25,000 bases of DNA from Prorocentrum cordatum (lineage: Eukaryota > Sar > Dinophyceae > Prorocentrales > Prorocentraceae), in NCBI GenBank assembly GCA_963575745.1, contig CAUYUJ010003069.1, forward strand, positions 328,851 to 353,850, read 5' to 3'. Under the pieces are notes generated by a model. It made no database searches. It worked only from the letters and a program-made list of their open reading frames with translations, and was not told the origin of the DNA. Both the position numbers and the translations under genes were made by a program. Of the stretch, positions 17,056-25,000 are shown piece after piece (within the stretch, counting starts at the first letter, position 1; each line of letters begins with the position of its first letter).

Positions 17056-17740
17056 TCAGGCCAAGGTTCAAAGTTGGACACCGAGAACCTCGCCGAGCTG
17101 GAGCTTGTATCTCTCACATGTCTGCTCCCCCGCGCTGGGAACGCTGCGGCCGCCGAGAACAGGAAGGACCTGGAGGCAAAACGTCATGCCAAACCCGAGC
17201 AACCATTTCAGCAACATATCACCTATGCTTGCAGTGCGGTGCGAGCTAATGAGGACAGACTGGACACAGCAGTCAATCACTTTGAGGAAATGCACTCAGC
17301 CCTCGAGTTCAGCGTTCTCGCGTTGGCCGGTTGCATGTAGAATGCTCTCAGGCCGAGGAGTTGCACAATCAGTTGGTTTTCAGTTTCATTCGTAATTCGC
17401 CCAAGAGACTGGAGGAGAAACAAGCAGTTAGGTCTGTTTGCTTTATGTTGGGCTGGGCCATCGAGGAAGTCCCCATTTCCTTGTGGGGCAAGGTTGACGA
17501 CGAGGAGCCAGGCACCACCTTGTCCAAGGAGGATAATGGGATAACGACGAAACCGGCATCTTCATCACCCAGCCCAGGCGCGGCCGCAAAGAAGCTACCG
17601 AGGCTTCATTTCAGAATTTGAGCAAGCGAGCAAGGCCACGGAGGATCACAAGGCACTGTTGCAGCAGCTGCTGACCAAGCGCATGCGCACTGCGGGTGGC
17701 GCAGAGGCAAGCGGAGGTGGCTCACCAGGCAGGATCCCCC
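17056..17740 (+). pseudogene. Coiled-coil ORF1-like fragments
   Basis: Three successive blocks in shifting frames read coding-like protein. Block one (to a TAG at 17340) reads SKLDTENLAELELVSL and then RKDLEAKRHAKPEQPFQQHI. Block two, in the frame ending at 17621, reads SQAEELHNQLVFSFIRN and KRLEEKQAVRSVCFML. Block three, back in the first frame from about 17605, reads EQASKATEDHKALLQQLLTK. All are Glu/Lys/Leu-rich with heptad-like character, as in ORF1 proteins of dinoflagellate LINEs. The frame changes could be frameshifts in a relic or short introns; because the piece follows an SL relic, frameshifts are likelier. Confidence 0.4.
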
Positions 17741-18039
17741 CAAAAACCCTGCCCAAGATGCCCCATCCGCTGCTGCCGCGGCGGGTCAGGCTCTTGCGGC
17801 GGATGCGGCTAGCCTTCCTGCCCCCGCGGGAGCCGCGTCCATTGCTAAAGCCGGCCGCGCGCCCCCGATGCCACGCATCAGGTTATTCAGTTTTCCGGGC
17901 ATGGTGGGCAGGTTTTTTTGCAAGGTTTCTGCATGCTTTTGAAGGGCCCCTAGTTTCGCCGCTGCTCGTGCCAAGGCCAAACTTGCCCCTGGCAGCATCA
18001 GAGCCCCCGCCTCTATGCCATGCGCCCCCGCAGGGACCT

Positions 18040-18340
18040 GTCCTTTTTTGTTTCAGCTTGCCTGCCGATGACCCGGGCCAGGTTTCCCGAGCCGTCGCGA
18101 CGGTTAATGCTACGGGGTGGGAGTGTGTGCGTGTGTTTTTGCGTTGGTCCTGCAGATCTCACGTCGTGCTTCTCCAGGAACGCCATCGACGCAGTAGGGC
18201 GGGCCGCGGCCAATCCTCGGCCCGGGCCCTCTGCCGCGGCTGGAAGAGTCTCTGATGCCCCGCTATGCCGGGTCAACAAGATGGCTCCTGTGGCGTGGTC
18301 GCTGTCTTCGCGAGATCCTTCCCGGGCCGTTTTCCCATTC
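18040..18340 (+). pseudogene. N-terminus of an EEP endonuclease domain
   Basis: One frame reads VATVNATGWECVRVFLRW, then HVVLLQERHRR, then ALCRGWKSL, a TGA at 18253-18255, and in the same frame CPAMPGQQDGSCGVVAVFAR. The N-x-T-x-W start, the QE pair (metal-binding Glu), a GW-x-S step and the GG-like plus A-x-FAR strand are the first landmarks of LINE-type EEP domains in the right order and spacing. In related sequences as I recall them, the residue at the TGA position is Trp (TGG), so one base change could account for the stop. Downstream of about 18340 the homology is lost. Confidence 0.6.
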
Positions 18341-19131
18341 GGTTTATTTGTTTTCAGCGTGCACTTTCTCCGCTGCATCGGCCGCGCTGGAGACGATCGC
18401 GATGTCGTGCGTTCTGTGTTGCGAGTTCGCGTCGGCATCGAGATTTCCGAGGCTCGGGTTTGGATTGTTTTGCAGCCTGAACAGCGTCTAGTTTCTGATT
18501 TCTCGGTCGCAGCACAGGGAAACCTTCTCGCTCCAGGCGCGTTGGGTTCCTGTTTCATTATGGGTTGGATGCGTTTCAACGACATACTTCCTGGGGTGCC
18601 GCGGCCCATGCGGAGCCGCACAATCAGCGATTGTCGTCGGCGATTCCGACATCGCCACTCGCTCGCTTGTCTGCCTCGCCTTCTTCCCTCAGGCGACGTC
18701 GCCGAGGGCGGGGGCTTTCCTGGGCCCCCCCCGGATTGGCCCTGGTCGCATGGCAGGTCCTGCTCCTGCCCCGGCCGTTTTTTCTTGCCTGCGCAGCGAA
18801 GACTTGCAAGCCGCTCGATCTGGGAAAGGGTCGGGAAGCACTGGGCAACGTCACTCGGCCATTTGGGTCCTCGGCCGATCTCGCCGAATAATGAGTTTTG
18901 TTGTTTGACGGACATCGCCCCTCCCGCTCTGGGGGGGCGTGGCCCAAACCTTCCTTTTGTTTGGATGTCGATCACTGAGATGGACATGAAATGCCCGAGA
19001 CATGTCGCGCGATCTGATGGCCCCGCTTTGAAAGTATTCCTGGCCACCCAGTGCATATGGGTCTTCGTTTTGCACGGACTGCGCCCCGCGGTCTTCTCAT
19101 CCCCCCCCAGTCCCGCCCCCCCTCCCAGCGC
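18341..19131. other. No gene seen; long open frames judged spurious
   Basis: A forward frame is open from 18020 through the CA tract to 19837, and reverse frames are open over 18013-19056. None has third-position bias or a recognisable domain beyond the EEP start, and their translations change character at every repeat boundary. High GC alone explains the lack of stops. Confidence 0.45.
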
Positions 19132-20230
19132 GCTTCTGCGTTCCGCGTCAGCTTGGCATTTCGGCGCGCCCCTCGCGCGCTGCTCGGCCCCGTGGGGGGC
19201 CCCACCGAAGGGCCCGGCGCATCGCCCGCGCGCGCCCCGCCTGCCCCCGCGCCGCCGCCCAGCGCGGCGGTTCGTGGCCCCGTGGAAGCTCCGACGAACA
19301 TTCCAGCGCAGCCGCCCGCCCGCGCCCCTCTCCCCGCCCCCGCTTTTGCACCCCCCGCCCCGCCCGCGCGCGCAATTGCCGCCGCCGCCGCCGCGCGCCC
19401 CTCACTGCCGCCCACGCAGCACAACATTCCGCGGCCCCAGAGGAGCTCCACCGACGGCTCCAGCTCCGCTGCCCGCACGCGCCTCCCCCCCCCCCCCCCT
19501 CCCCCACCCCCGCCCTCCACCCAGCAGTGCGCTTCGTGGCCCCAAAGGGAGCTCCGCCAAAGGCCCCAGCTCGACCGCCCTCGCACCACCGCCCCCCCCC
19601 CTCCCAGACACACGCGCGCGCGCACGCGCGCGCGCACCAGACACACACACACTCTCCAACACGCAGACACACACACACATATACACACACACACTCACAC
19701 ACTCTCACACACAGACACACACAGACACACAGACACACACAGACACACATACACACACTGACACACACGCACACACAGACACACACAGAGACGCACACAT
19801 ACAGACACACACACACAGACACACACCCAGACACTGACACACACACAGACACACACAGACACACACACAGACACATTCGGACACACACAGACACACACAC
19901 ACACACACAGACACACACATACACATTCAGACACAGACACACACACTGACACACACACACACACAGCAAAGCATTGCGCGGCCCCGTGCGGAGCGCCACC
20001 GAATATCCCAGCGCCGCCGCCTGCATGCGCCCCCCCACCCCCGCCCAGCACAACGCTTCGTGGCCCCATTGGGGGGGCTCCGCCGACGGCCCGAGCGCCA
20101 CTGCCCGCAGGTCCAACCCCTTTTCCCCTTGCACATTAAGCGCAGCGCTTTGTGGCCCCGCGCGCCGCCGACGGCCCGGGCGCCGCCGCCCGCGCGCGCG
20201 CCCCCCCTCCCCCGCCCCACTTGGATTTCG
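19132..20230. repeat. Decayed array of about 100-bp units, seven copies
   Basis: Seven imperfect units of about 80-160 bp begin near 19132, 19267, 19424, 19530, 19972, 20055 and 20149. Most open with a form of gcttcgtggcccc, continue with ggagctccgccga and a ggcccagcgcc-like word, and end in a C-rich stretch with cccgcccagcacaac. The fourth and fifth units are separated by a (CA)n tract. The 12-bp core cttcgtggcccc is the reverse complement of the core of the 21-bp array at 930-1701. Pro/Ala/Arg-rich open frames on both strands are by-products. Confidence 0.6.
19620..19966. repeat. (CA)n microsatellite
   Basis: About 340 bases of aca/cac repeats with regular gacaca interruptions and a short gcgcgc start. 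Alternating purine-pyrimidine sequence of this length may adopt Z-DNA. Frames read Thr/His or, on the reverse strand, Cys/Val. Confidence 0.95.
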
Positions 20231-20330
20231 GGTGTTAGGCCGGAGTGGATTCTGGGCGTGGCTCTCCGATGATTCCGGGTTTGGGCTCTGAGATTCCAGG
20301 ATTGGCCGGAATGGATTCCGGTGTCGCGTG
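20226..20330. repeat. Short irregular repeat around ggattccgg
   Basis: Four variants of ggattccgg or gattctggg lie about 25-35 bases apart (20247, 20270, 20292, 20313), with ggaatggattccgg forming a partial palindrome. No gene is seen. Confidence 0.5.
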
Positions 20331-20520
20331 GAAAGGTTCCGGGGCATGCTTGCCGACCGAAGCAGGCGCCCCCGCTTTTTGGTCTCGCTATTTGCGCTCG
20401 CATTGCGCGCCGTGCCACGGCCGGGCAATCGAAGTGCACTTGCGGGGGATCTCTACGTAGAGGGTCGTCGGACTCGCGGAGAGTGCGGAGCAGCGCGGGG
20501 GCTTCGCAAGGTGTGGGCCG

Positions 20521-21480
20521 ATGGCTCGCAGCGCGTCCGGCGCCCAAATCTGGGGCGGCAGCGGCGAGCGGGCGAGCGCCGAGCAGCGGGGCCAGGGGCA
20601 GCGGAAGCCTTGGTCGCGCTCGGGAGGCAGCAGTCCGCAACCTCCCTCGGGCGCCGTGCTCAGTCCCAGCGAGATCCAGGCGTTGGCGGAGCTCCCCGGC
20701 GAGTTCTTCGAAAAGACAAAAGGCACCTTTTCCGTGTCTTCCCGGGCCAGTGCTGGGGAATGCCAAGTGCGCGGCTGCTGCCAGTGAGTTGGCCGCAACT
20801 CGACGTGAACTTCTTCTGGCGGTGGGCGCGGTGGATCACCCCCTTCAGAACGCCAAGGGCCGCTTGGCGAGCAGCGAGAAGAAGGCCCTCAAGGCGCTGA
20901 TGGCAGTGGCGGACACCGAGCGCGAGGTCGCGAGGCCGTGGTGGGAGCTGGAGCAGGCGAAGCAGAAGGCCGCCAATCTCTACTGCGCCACAGTGGGGGG
21001 GGCACTGGCCTCAGACAGTTCTACGAAAGCTTCGCAGCGATTCCCGCCGAGAGCGCCTCCGTGGCCGACGGCCTCAGGGGCTTCCAAGGCGCCGTCAACG
21101 TGCTAGGTCCGCCCGCCAGCCCGCCAGGTCAGCTGCCAACTGTTCGGCAGCCCGCTGTCGCGCCAGGCGCGGGCGAAGGCGCGGGGGCAGGGAGGGGCCC
21201 CAGCGGCGGCGGAGGTACCTGCGCCAGAGGAGACCGACGAAGCGGCCGCGTTCGACGTCTCCGTGGGCACGGTTGGCCCTGCCTGCCAGCTGGACGCGCG
21301 CGGGGGCGACGAGGCGCGCCGCGTCGCATTGCCGGCGCCCGTCGAGACCCTGCGCGCAGCCGAACGGACAAAGAGAGGCGGAGTTCAGTGCCGAGGGGCG
21401 CCGATGGTGGTCGTCACTGTCCATCGAGGCGAGCGTGCGCAGCGGTTTCGAGACGCTGCTCTCCTAGACCACGTGCGATG
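20521..21480 (+). pseudogene. Coiled-coil coding fragments in shifting frames
   Basis: Four successive GC3-rich blocks lie on the + strand. The first reads LSPSEIQALAELPGEFFEKT (to about 20740). The second, in another frame, reads ASELAATRRELLLAVGAV and then SSEKKALKALMAVADTEREV (to about 21000). The third, back in the first frame, reads GLRQFYESFAAIPAESASV. The fourth, from about 21205, reads EETDEAAAFDVSVGTVGP. Heptad-like Leu/Ala/Glu/Lys content suggests a coiled coil. Composition and neighbours fit a further LINE ORF1 relic; an ordinary gene with short introns is possible. No catalytic motif is seen. Confidence 0.35.
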
Positions 21481-22848
21481 AGGCGACCCACGAGTCGGTC
21501 ATGCACCGGCGTGCCCTGCGGTCGACTCGGGGCCTGGAGCCCGTGGCCACGGTGGGCGACTCTAGCTGCCGCCTCACCTCACGAGCACGGGCTCGCAGCT
21601 TTCGGGGTCCAGAGCGGGCTCGATCTCGTGATAAGGGCAAGTCGCCGTCGCCCGCGTCGCGGGGGTCAAGGGGGGCGGCGCCGTCTGGCTCAACTCGGAG
21701 CCCAAGCGGGCCATCAGCGGCGCCGACCCCCACGTCGATCCGGAGGTCTCGTGGCGAGCGAAGAGGTGGATCCAGTAGTTCCGGCTCAGCGTGGATTCTG
21801 GCGCCGACGGCGAGGGGGCCTAAAGGTGCGAGCCTTGCGTGCCAGAGATGATCCAGCGCGCGCGTTCCGACTGGGCCAGGGCGCCCACGCGCCTCGCCGC
21901 GTCGCAGCCCGCGACGGAGATTTGAGCCCGCGCGTGGCGGCGAAGCGAGCCGAGCCCGCGTGGGGCTCTCGGCCAACATTCATTTGTTCAACAGCCATCA
22001 GAGTCGGGCGGCGCCCATAGTCCACAATAACGTGCAGAGGCCGTTCAGGAGGGGAGGGCCCGGCTGAAGCGCGCGCCCGGCTAGGCGGCGATCGGCGCTG
22101 GCGACGCGCAGCCGGCCCTGGAACTCGCGCCGAGGGGCGCCGCCAGCGCGGGAGATAGCGGTGAGCGGGGGGCGCTGGTGACGCGCAGCCACCCGTGGTA
22201 CTCGGGCCGAAAGGGGGTTCCCGCCTGAGATGGATTGTCGCGCAGGTGCCGCGCGCGGCCTGCTCCGCGCTTGCGCGGAGGGGCAAGCCTCGGCGCGGTT
22301 CGTCGCGGGCCAGGACCTCCATCGAAAAGGGGGGGCCTTGGTCTGGGCCCCGCGGCGGGAGATGGCGGGGCTGCGTTCATCTGTGAAGCCCGCCCTTCGG
22401 AGGGTGGCGCGTCGAGCCAGCGTTCAGCGCGAGTTCAGCGCGCGCCTTCTAAACGTCCATTTCGCGACGCCGCAGGCGGCCCACGCCTTGCCGCAGCATT
22501 TCGGCGAGGCCGTCATCGATGGGGGGCTTCAACCAGGGGTTTCGCGAGCGCGCGCAGTCGGGCGCCCTGGGCGCGCCCATTTTGCCGGGCGCGGCGTGCC
22601 CGAGCCCCGCGGCGCCAGGCCGTCGAGGTGGCGGGGCGCGCGCGCTGTGCTGAGGCGAAGCGCGAGCCCTCGCCGCATCGCGAGGTCGAGGGCGAGCCAC
22701 GGTCCACCGCCAGAGCCCGCTAGTCCGAGGACCAAGCGGTCGCGAGGAGGTGGGCGCGCATCTCGGACCAGTCGTCGAGGAGCTGGCGCGCCGACGATGA
22801 GCGCTTGAATGCGCTGCATACATCGCAGCGATAACCAAGTCTAGCTAG
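21481..22848. other. Very GC-rich stretch, coding uncertain
   Basis: Many frames are open on both strands. Near 22430-22540 both the forward frame (FSARLLNVHFATPQAAHALP) and a reverse frame (NPWLKPPIDDGLAEMLRQGV) have high GC3, so strand cannot be decided. A 77-bp-period direct repeat lies at 22094 and 22171 (ggcgctgg-y-gacgcgcagcc, then tgg-actcg). No domain is recognised. Confidence 0.4.
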
Positions 22849-23315
22849 ATGATGGGCCTGTTCATCGGGCTGACGGCTGACGGGGCCATCAGCGAGCGCA
22901 GGCGCCTGGCCGAGGTGATCTGCGAGAGCGCGCGTCAGCGAGCTAGGGGCGACCGCGCCCGCCGCTGGCAGCGGGGGCAGAGCCTCGCGGGCAGCGCGCG
23001 CGAGGGCGAGGGGCGTCGCCTCTTGTTGCTGCGCGGGCGGACAGGGTCATCATCATGGGCGCGTTGCCCAGGCGCTTCATGGCGCGGCGGCGGCCCAGCC
23101 CCGAGGCCACCGCCAGCGGGCTGCCGCCCGAGCGCAGGCGGCTGGCCCGGCAATCGCGCACGTCGAGCGAGTTCTGCCTGCGAGCGGGCCTCCAACTTGC
23201 GCGGGCGGCGACCCTGTCGAACGGGGGCAACTCCGCGGCCGCTGAGCAGCGGGATTGGCGAGAGGCGCAGCCGCCGCGGTGGCGGCGGCCGCAGTCGCCG
23301 CAGCGATTCCCCTAG
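22849..23315 (+). other. Coding-like blocks, unknown
   Basis: From 22849 one frame reads MMGLFIGLTADGAISERRRL and continues with G or C at almost every third position to about 23050. Another frame then takes over (ALPRRFMARRRPSPEATASG) until a TAG at 23313-23315. The first block starts with ATG-ATG and resembles a genuine exon. No family is recognised. The reverse strand is also open and reads a Leu/Arg-rich helix near 23290-23390, so strand is not certain. Confidence 0.25.
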
Positions 23316-23489
23316 AAGCCGATACTGCTGCGACAGGGTGCGCAGGAGACGACGAATCCGCGCCGCCAGTTGCAGGGGGCCCCAGCAATCGCGGCAGGCG
23401 CCAGTGGGGCCTCTGGGACGGACAGGACCGATCCCGACATCGAGCGGTGGGCCGGGGCCGATCGCGCTTCTGGGGGCGACGGAGCGCAT

Positions 23490-23830
23490 GCGCGGGCGTT
23501 TCAGTCGCCTGTTAGCGAAGCAGTGGGAGGCCGACAACGACATATCGGTCATGTGGGACAGCGTTGGAAGCGGCTGCAACAGGGTCGCGTGCCAGCCGCA
23601 CGCGCGAGCGGAGCGCCATCGCAAGATGACGACGGCTTACGAGAACCAGGACTGCGAGTCCACGTCCATCGTGGGTGAGTTTTGGGAGCTGGGCGACACG
23701 GTTTCAAGGTGCTGCAGGTCAAGACCCACGCTGCGCGCAGGGGCGTGTCCAATGACGTCGCCAGCATCCAGGATTCTTCGAACGCCGCCCGAGACGGGCC
23801 TTGGCCAGTCGCGAGGTGGCCAGGGGGCTC
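23490..23830 (+). pseudogene. Possible RNase H relic
   Basis: One frame reads KQWEADNDISVMWDSVGSG and TTAYENQDCESTSIVGEFWE with high GC3. Near 23700 the frame changes and continues HGFKVLQVKTHAARRGVSND and SSNAARDG. The F-W ... V-K-x-H ... N-x2-A arrangement is what remains in the His-containing half of LINE RNase H domains (compare SWVQAHQS and GNEWAD at 9160-9235). The usual final Asp is not clear. It sits upstream of a possible C-terminal Cys relic (24220-24408), which supports a third retrotransposon copy. This call is tentative. Confidence 0.3.
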
Positions 23831-24199
23831 GGTGACGTCGGAGGCCCGCGTGGAATCCACTTGCTCTGGTGCCCTCGATGCGGGCGCAGAGCGCCCGCGA
23901 GTCCTTCGCCGAACCAGGCGCGGCGAAGGCCCCCTCTCCATGCGCGGAGGTCAGCGTGGCTACGGAGCGGCCAGAGAGGTGGGCCTTTCGGCGCGTCGGG
24001 GCTGCGGCGGCGGCGCTGGCGGCCGCGAAGTCGCACGGCGACGGTTTGCAGACCGGGGGTCGGGGCGACAAGGGGGGCGACGCTGGCGCGGGCGCGCCGC
24101 CCGCGGGCCCTCGCGAGGGCCACGGGCGCCAGGCGGAAACTGCCAGGCGTCGCGGGCATTCGCGCGGGTCTGGCAGCGGGCCCGGCAGGTCCCGGGCGG

Positions 24200-24408
24200 A
24201 AAAGGGGCGCCAGGTGCGCGCCTTCCACGGCGGCAGGGCGCACTTGCGGTGCTGCCAGCGCGCCGCGGGAATCAAGGGTGAACGCCGTGGACTCGGGTCG
24301 CATTGCGAGAAGGCGTATGACATGGGGGCGGACAGGAGCAGGTTGCGCAAGGGCAACAATAGTATCACGAAGGGAATGATACGCAAGAGCGGAAAGACGC
24401 TCTCATGA
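24200..24408 (+). pseudogene. Possible ORF2 C-terminal Cys/His relic
   Basis: The frame ending at 24408 reads VRAFHGGRAHLRCCQRAAG, then Arg-rich sequence with GLGSHC, and ends RLRKGNNSITKGMIRKSGKT. The order H, GG, C-rich pair, spaced Arg/Gly, C and a final RLRKG-like segment resembles the small zinc-ribbon C-terminus after RNase H in dinoflagellate-type LINE ORF2 proteins. It is degraded and the match is by eye only. Confidence 0.3.
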
Positions 24409-25000
24409 ACGGGCGCCTGTGCGCGTGGCTCGTCTCTCTCTGAGCCCTCGCGTGCAGGCGCCTAGCCTGCGCTGGGCAGCCTGTCGAGGCGTTGTGCAGC
24501 GTTGGGCCACAGGGGCCGCGCATCCTGTTGCTCCCCAGGGCCGCACCGGCAGACACGAAGACCAGATCTGACGGGTTGCATCCATTGTGGCGCGTTGCTG
24601 CCGACCTCGGCGACCCGTTCAGCAACGCTGTTGTGTTCATTTCACGCGCGCTCTAGTCATGGTGCCAGCCCCCCTTCTCTCAGTTGCCACTTCTCACTCG
24701 GTGCTCACAGAGGCAGATGGTTGGGCCCTTCGCGGGGCTAGCTTTAGGACCGGTTCGTTCGAGAAATATTGCAGGCCGAAGTTCGCAACACGCGTGCCCG
24801 ATCGCAACGGGAACAGCGCGCTGGCGCTGCCATGGTCCAGGCCTGCGTTTTTCGCTCGCGACCTGAAGCCTCGAACTCCAAAGAAAAGGGCGTTGTCGCT
24901 CCCGCGCCAGATATCGACCCCTCTAACCTGGGGGAGGGGTTGACGAATGTCGCGGATGCGAATTCGGCAGGATGGTTGATGGGGAATGCTGCGTCGGATG
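24409..25000. other. No gene seen; one hairpin
   Basis: No biased frame or domain is visible. gcgttgctg at 24592-24600 pairs exactly with cagcaacgc at 24620-24628 around a 19-base loop. The window ends in unremarkable moderate-GC sequence. Confidence 0.5.

Larger units (their letters stand above)
16710..18340 (+). mobile_element. 5' part of a second retrotransposon with SL relic
   Basis: Downstream of the DinoSL relic, + strand fragments follow in the order expected of the 5' half of a LINE: coiled-coil ORF1 pieces (17056-17740), an Ala/Pro-rich spacer, and the N-terminus of an EEP domain (18088-18330). No RT follows within the next kilobase; the element is truncated or its rest was lost. 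I infer that a trans-spliced retrotransposon transcript was reinserted. The alternative is that an unrelated SL relic lies by chance upstream of a LINE fragment. Confidence 0.45.

Noticed and set aside
18020-19837. 605-codon forward open frame
   Set aside because: It crosses an EEP relic in the wrong frame, unbiased sequence, a C-rich array and part of the CA tract. High GC explains the absence of stops.

Overview
The window looks like nuclear DNA of a dinoflagellate. Three observations support this. It is very GC-rich and full of microsatellites and decayed tandem arrays. It carries a degenerate copy of the dinoflagellate spliced leader (DinoSL) at 16710-16731, matching 20 of 22 bases, followed directly by the start of what may be a second copy. 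Its main recognisable coding content is a non-LTR retrotransposon whose ORF2 has the order endonuclease (EEP), reverse transcriptase (RT), zinc motif, RNase H and a Cys-containing C-terminus, with motif wording I associate with dinoflagellate genomes. No bacterial-type operon, rRNA, tRNA or CRISPR array is visible. The genus cannot be fixed from the sequence.

Layout: 1-600 is a G-rich minisatellite that switches abruptly to (CAAA)n/(CAA)n. 930-1701 is a 21-bp minisatellite open in many frames, with a higher-order repeat. 1713-3255 holds irregular repeats, two related hairpin-plus-CAA repeats and a fold-back element with a perfect 20-bp inverted core. About 3330-9610 is one decayed retrotransposon on the + strand: repeated 5' leader, ORF1 (zinc-finger relic and coiled coil, one in-frame stop), EEP remnants, linker, RT, zinc motif, RNase H, C-terminus. 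9610-11500 is unannotated sequence plus long TCC and GGA tracts that are complementary to each other. 12058-13199 is the best candidate for an ordinary protein-coding gene, in two GC3-rich blocks in different frames that would need an intron or a frameshift between them. 13200-16700 is mostly non-coding, with a 184-bp terminal-inverted-repeat element and two short exon-like blocks. 16710-18340 is the 5' part of a second retrotransposon: DinoSL relic, coiled-coil ORF1 fragments, start of an EEP domain. 19132-20230 is a decayed array of about 100-bp units, split by a (CA)n tract and sharing a 12-bp core with the array at 930-1701. 20521-24408 contains coiled-coil and other coding-like fragments, with possible RNase H and C-terminal Cys relics of a third retrotransposon copy.

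Interpretation: this is a repeat-dominated intergenic or intronic stretch in which processed, spliced-leader-bearing transcripts and non-LTR elements were inserted and then decayed. No intact autonomous element remains. I see no convincing new multi-gene system. The most interesting items are the spliced-leader relic attached to a retrotransposon-like body, the two arrays sharing one core, and the two fold-back elements of about 185 bp. All family assignments come from motif recognition by eye, with no database search.
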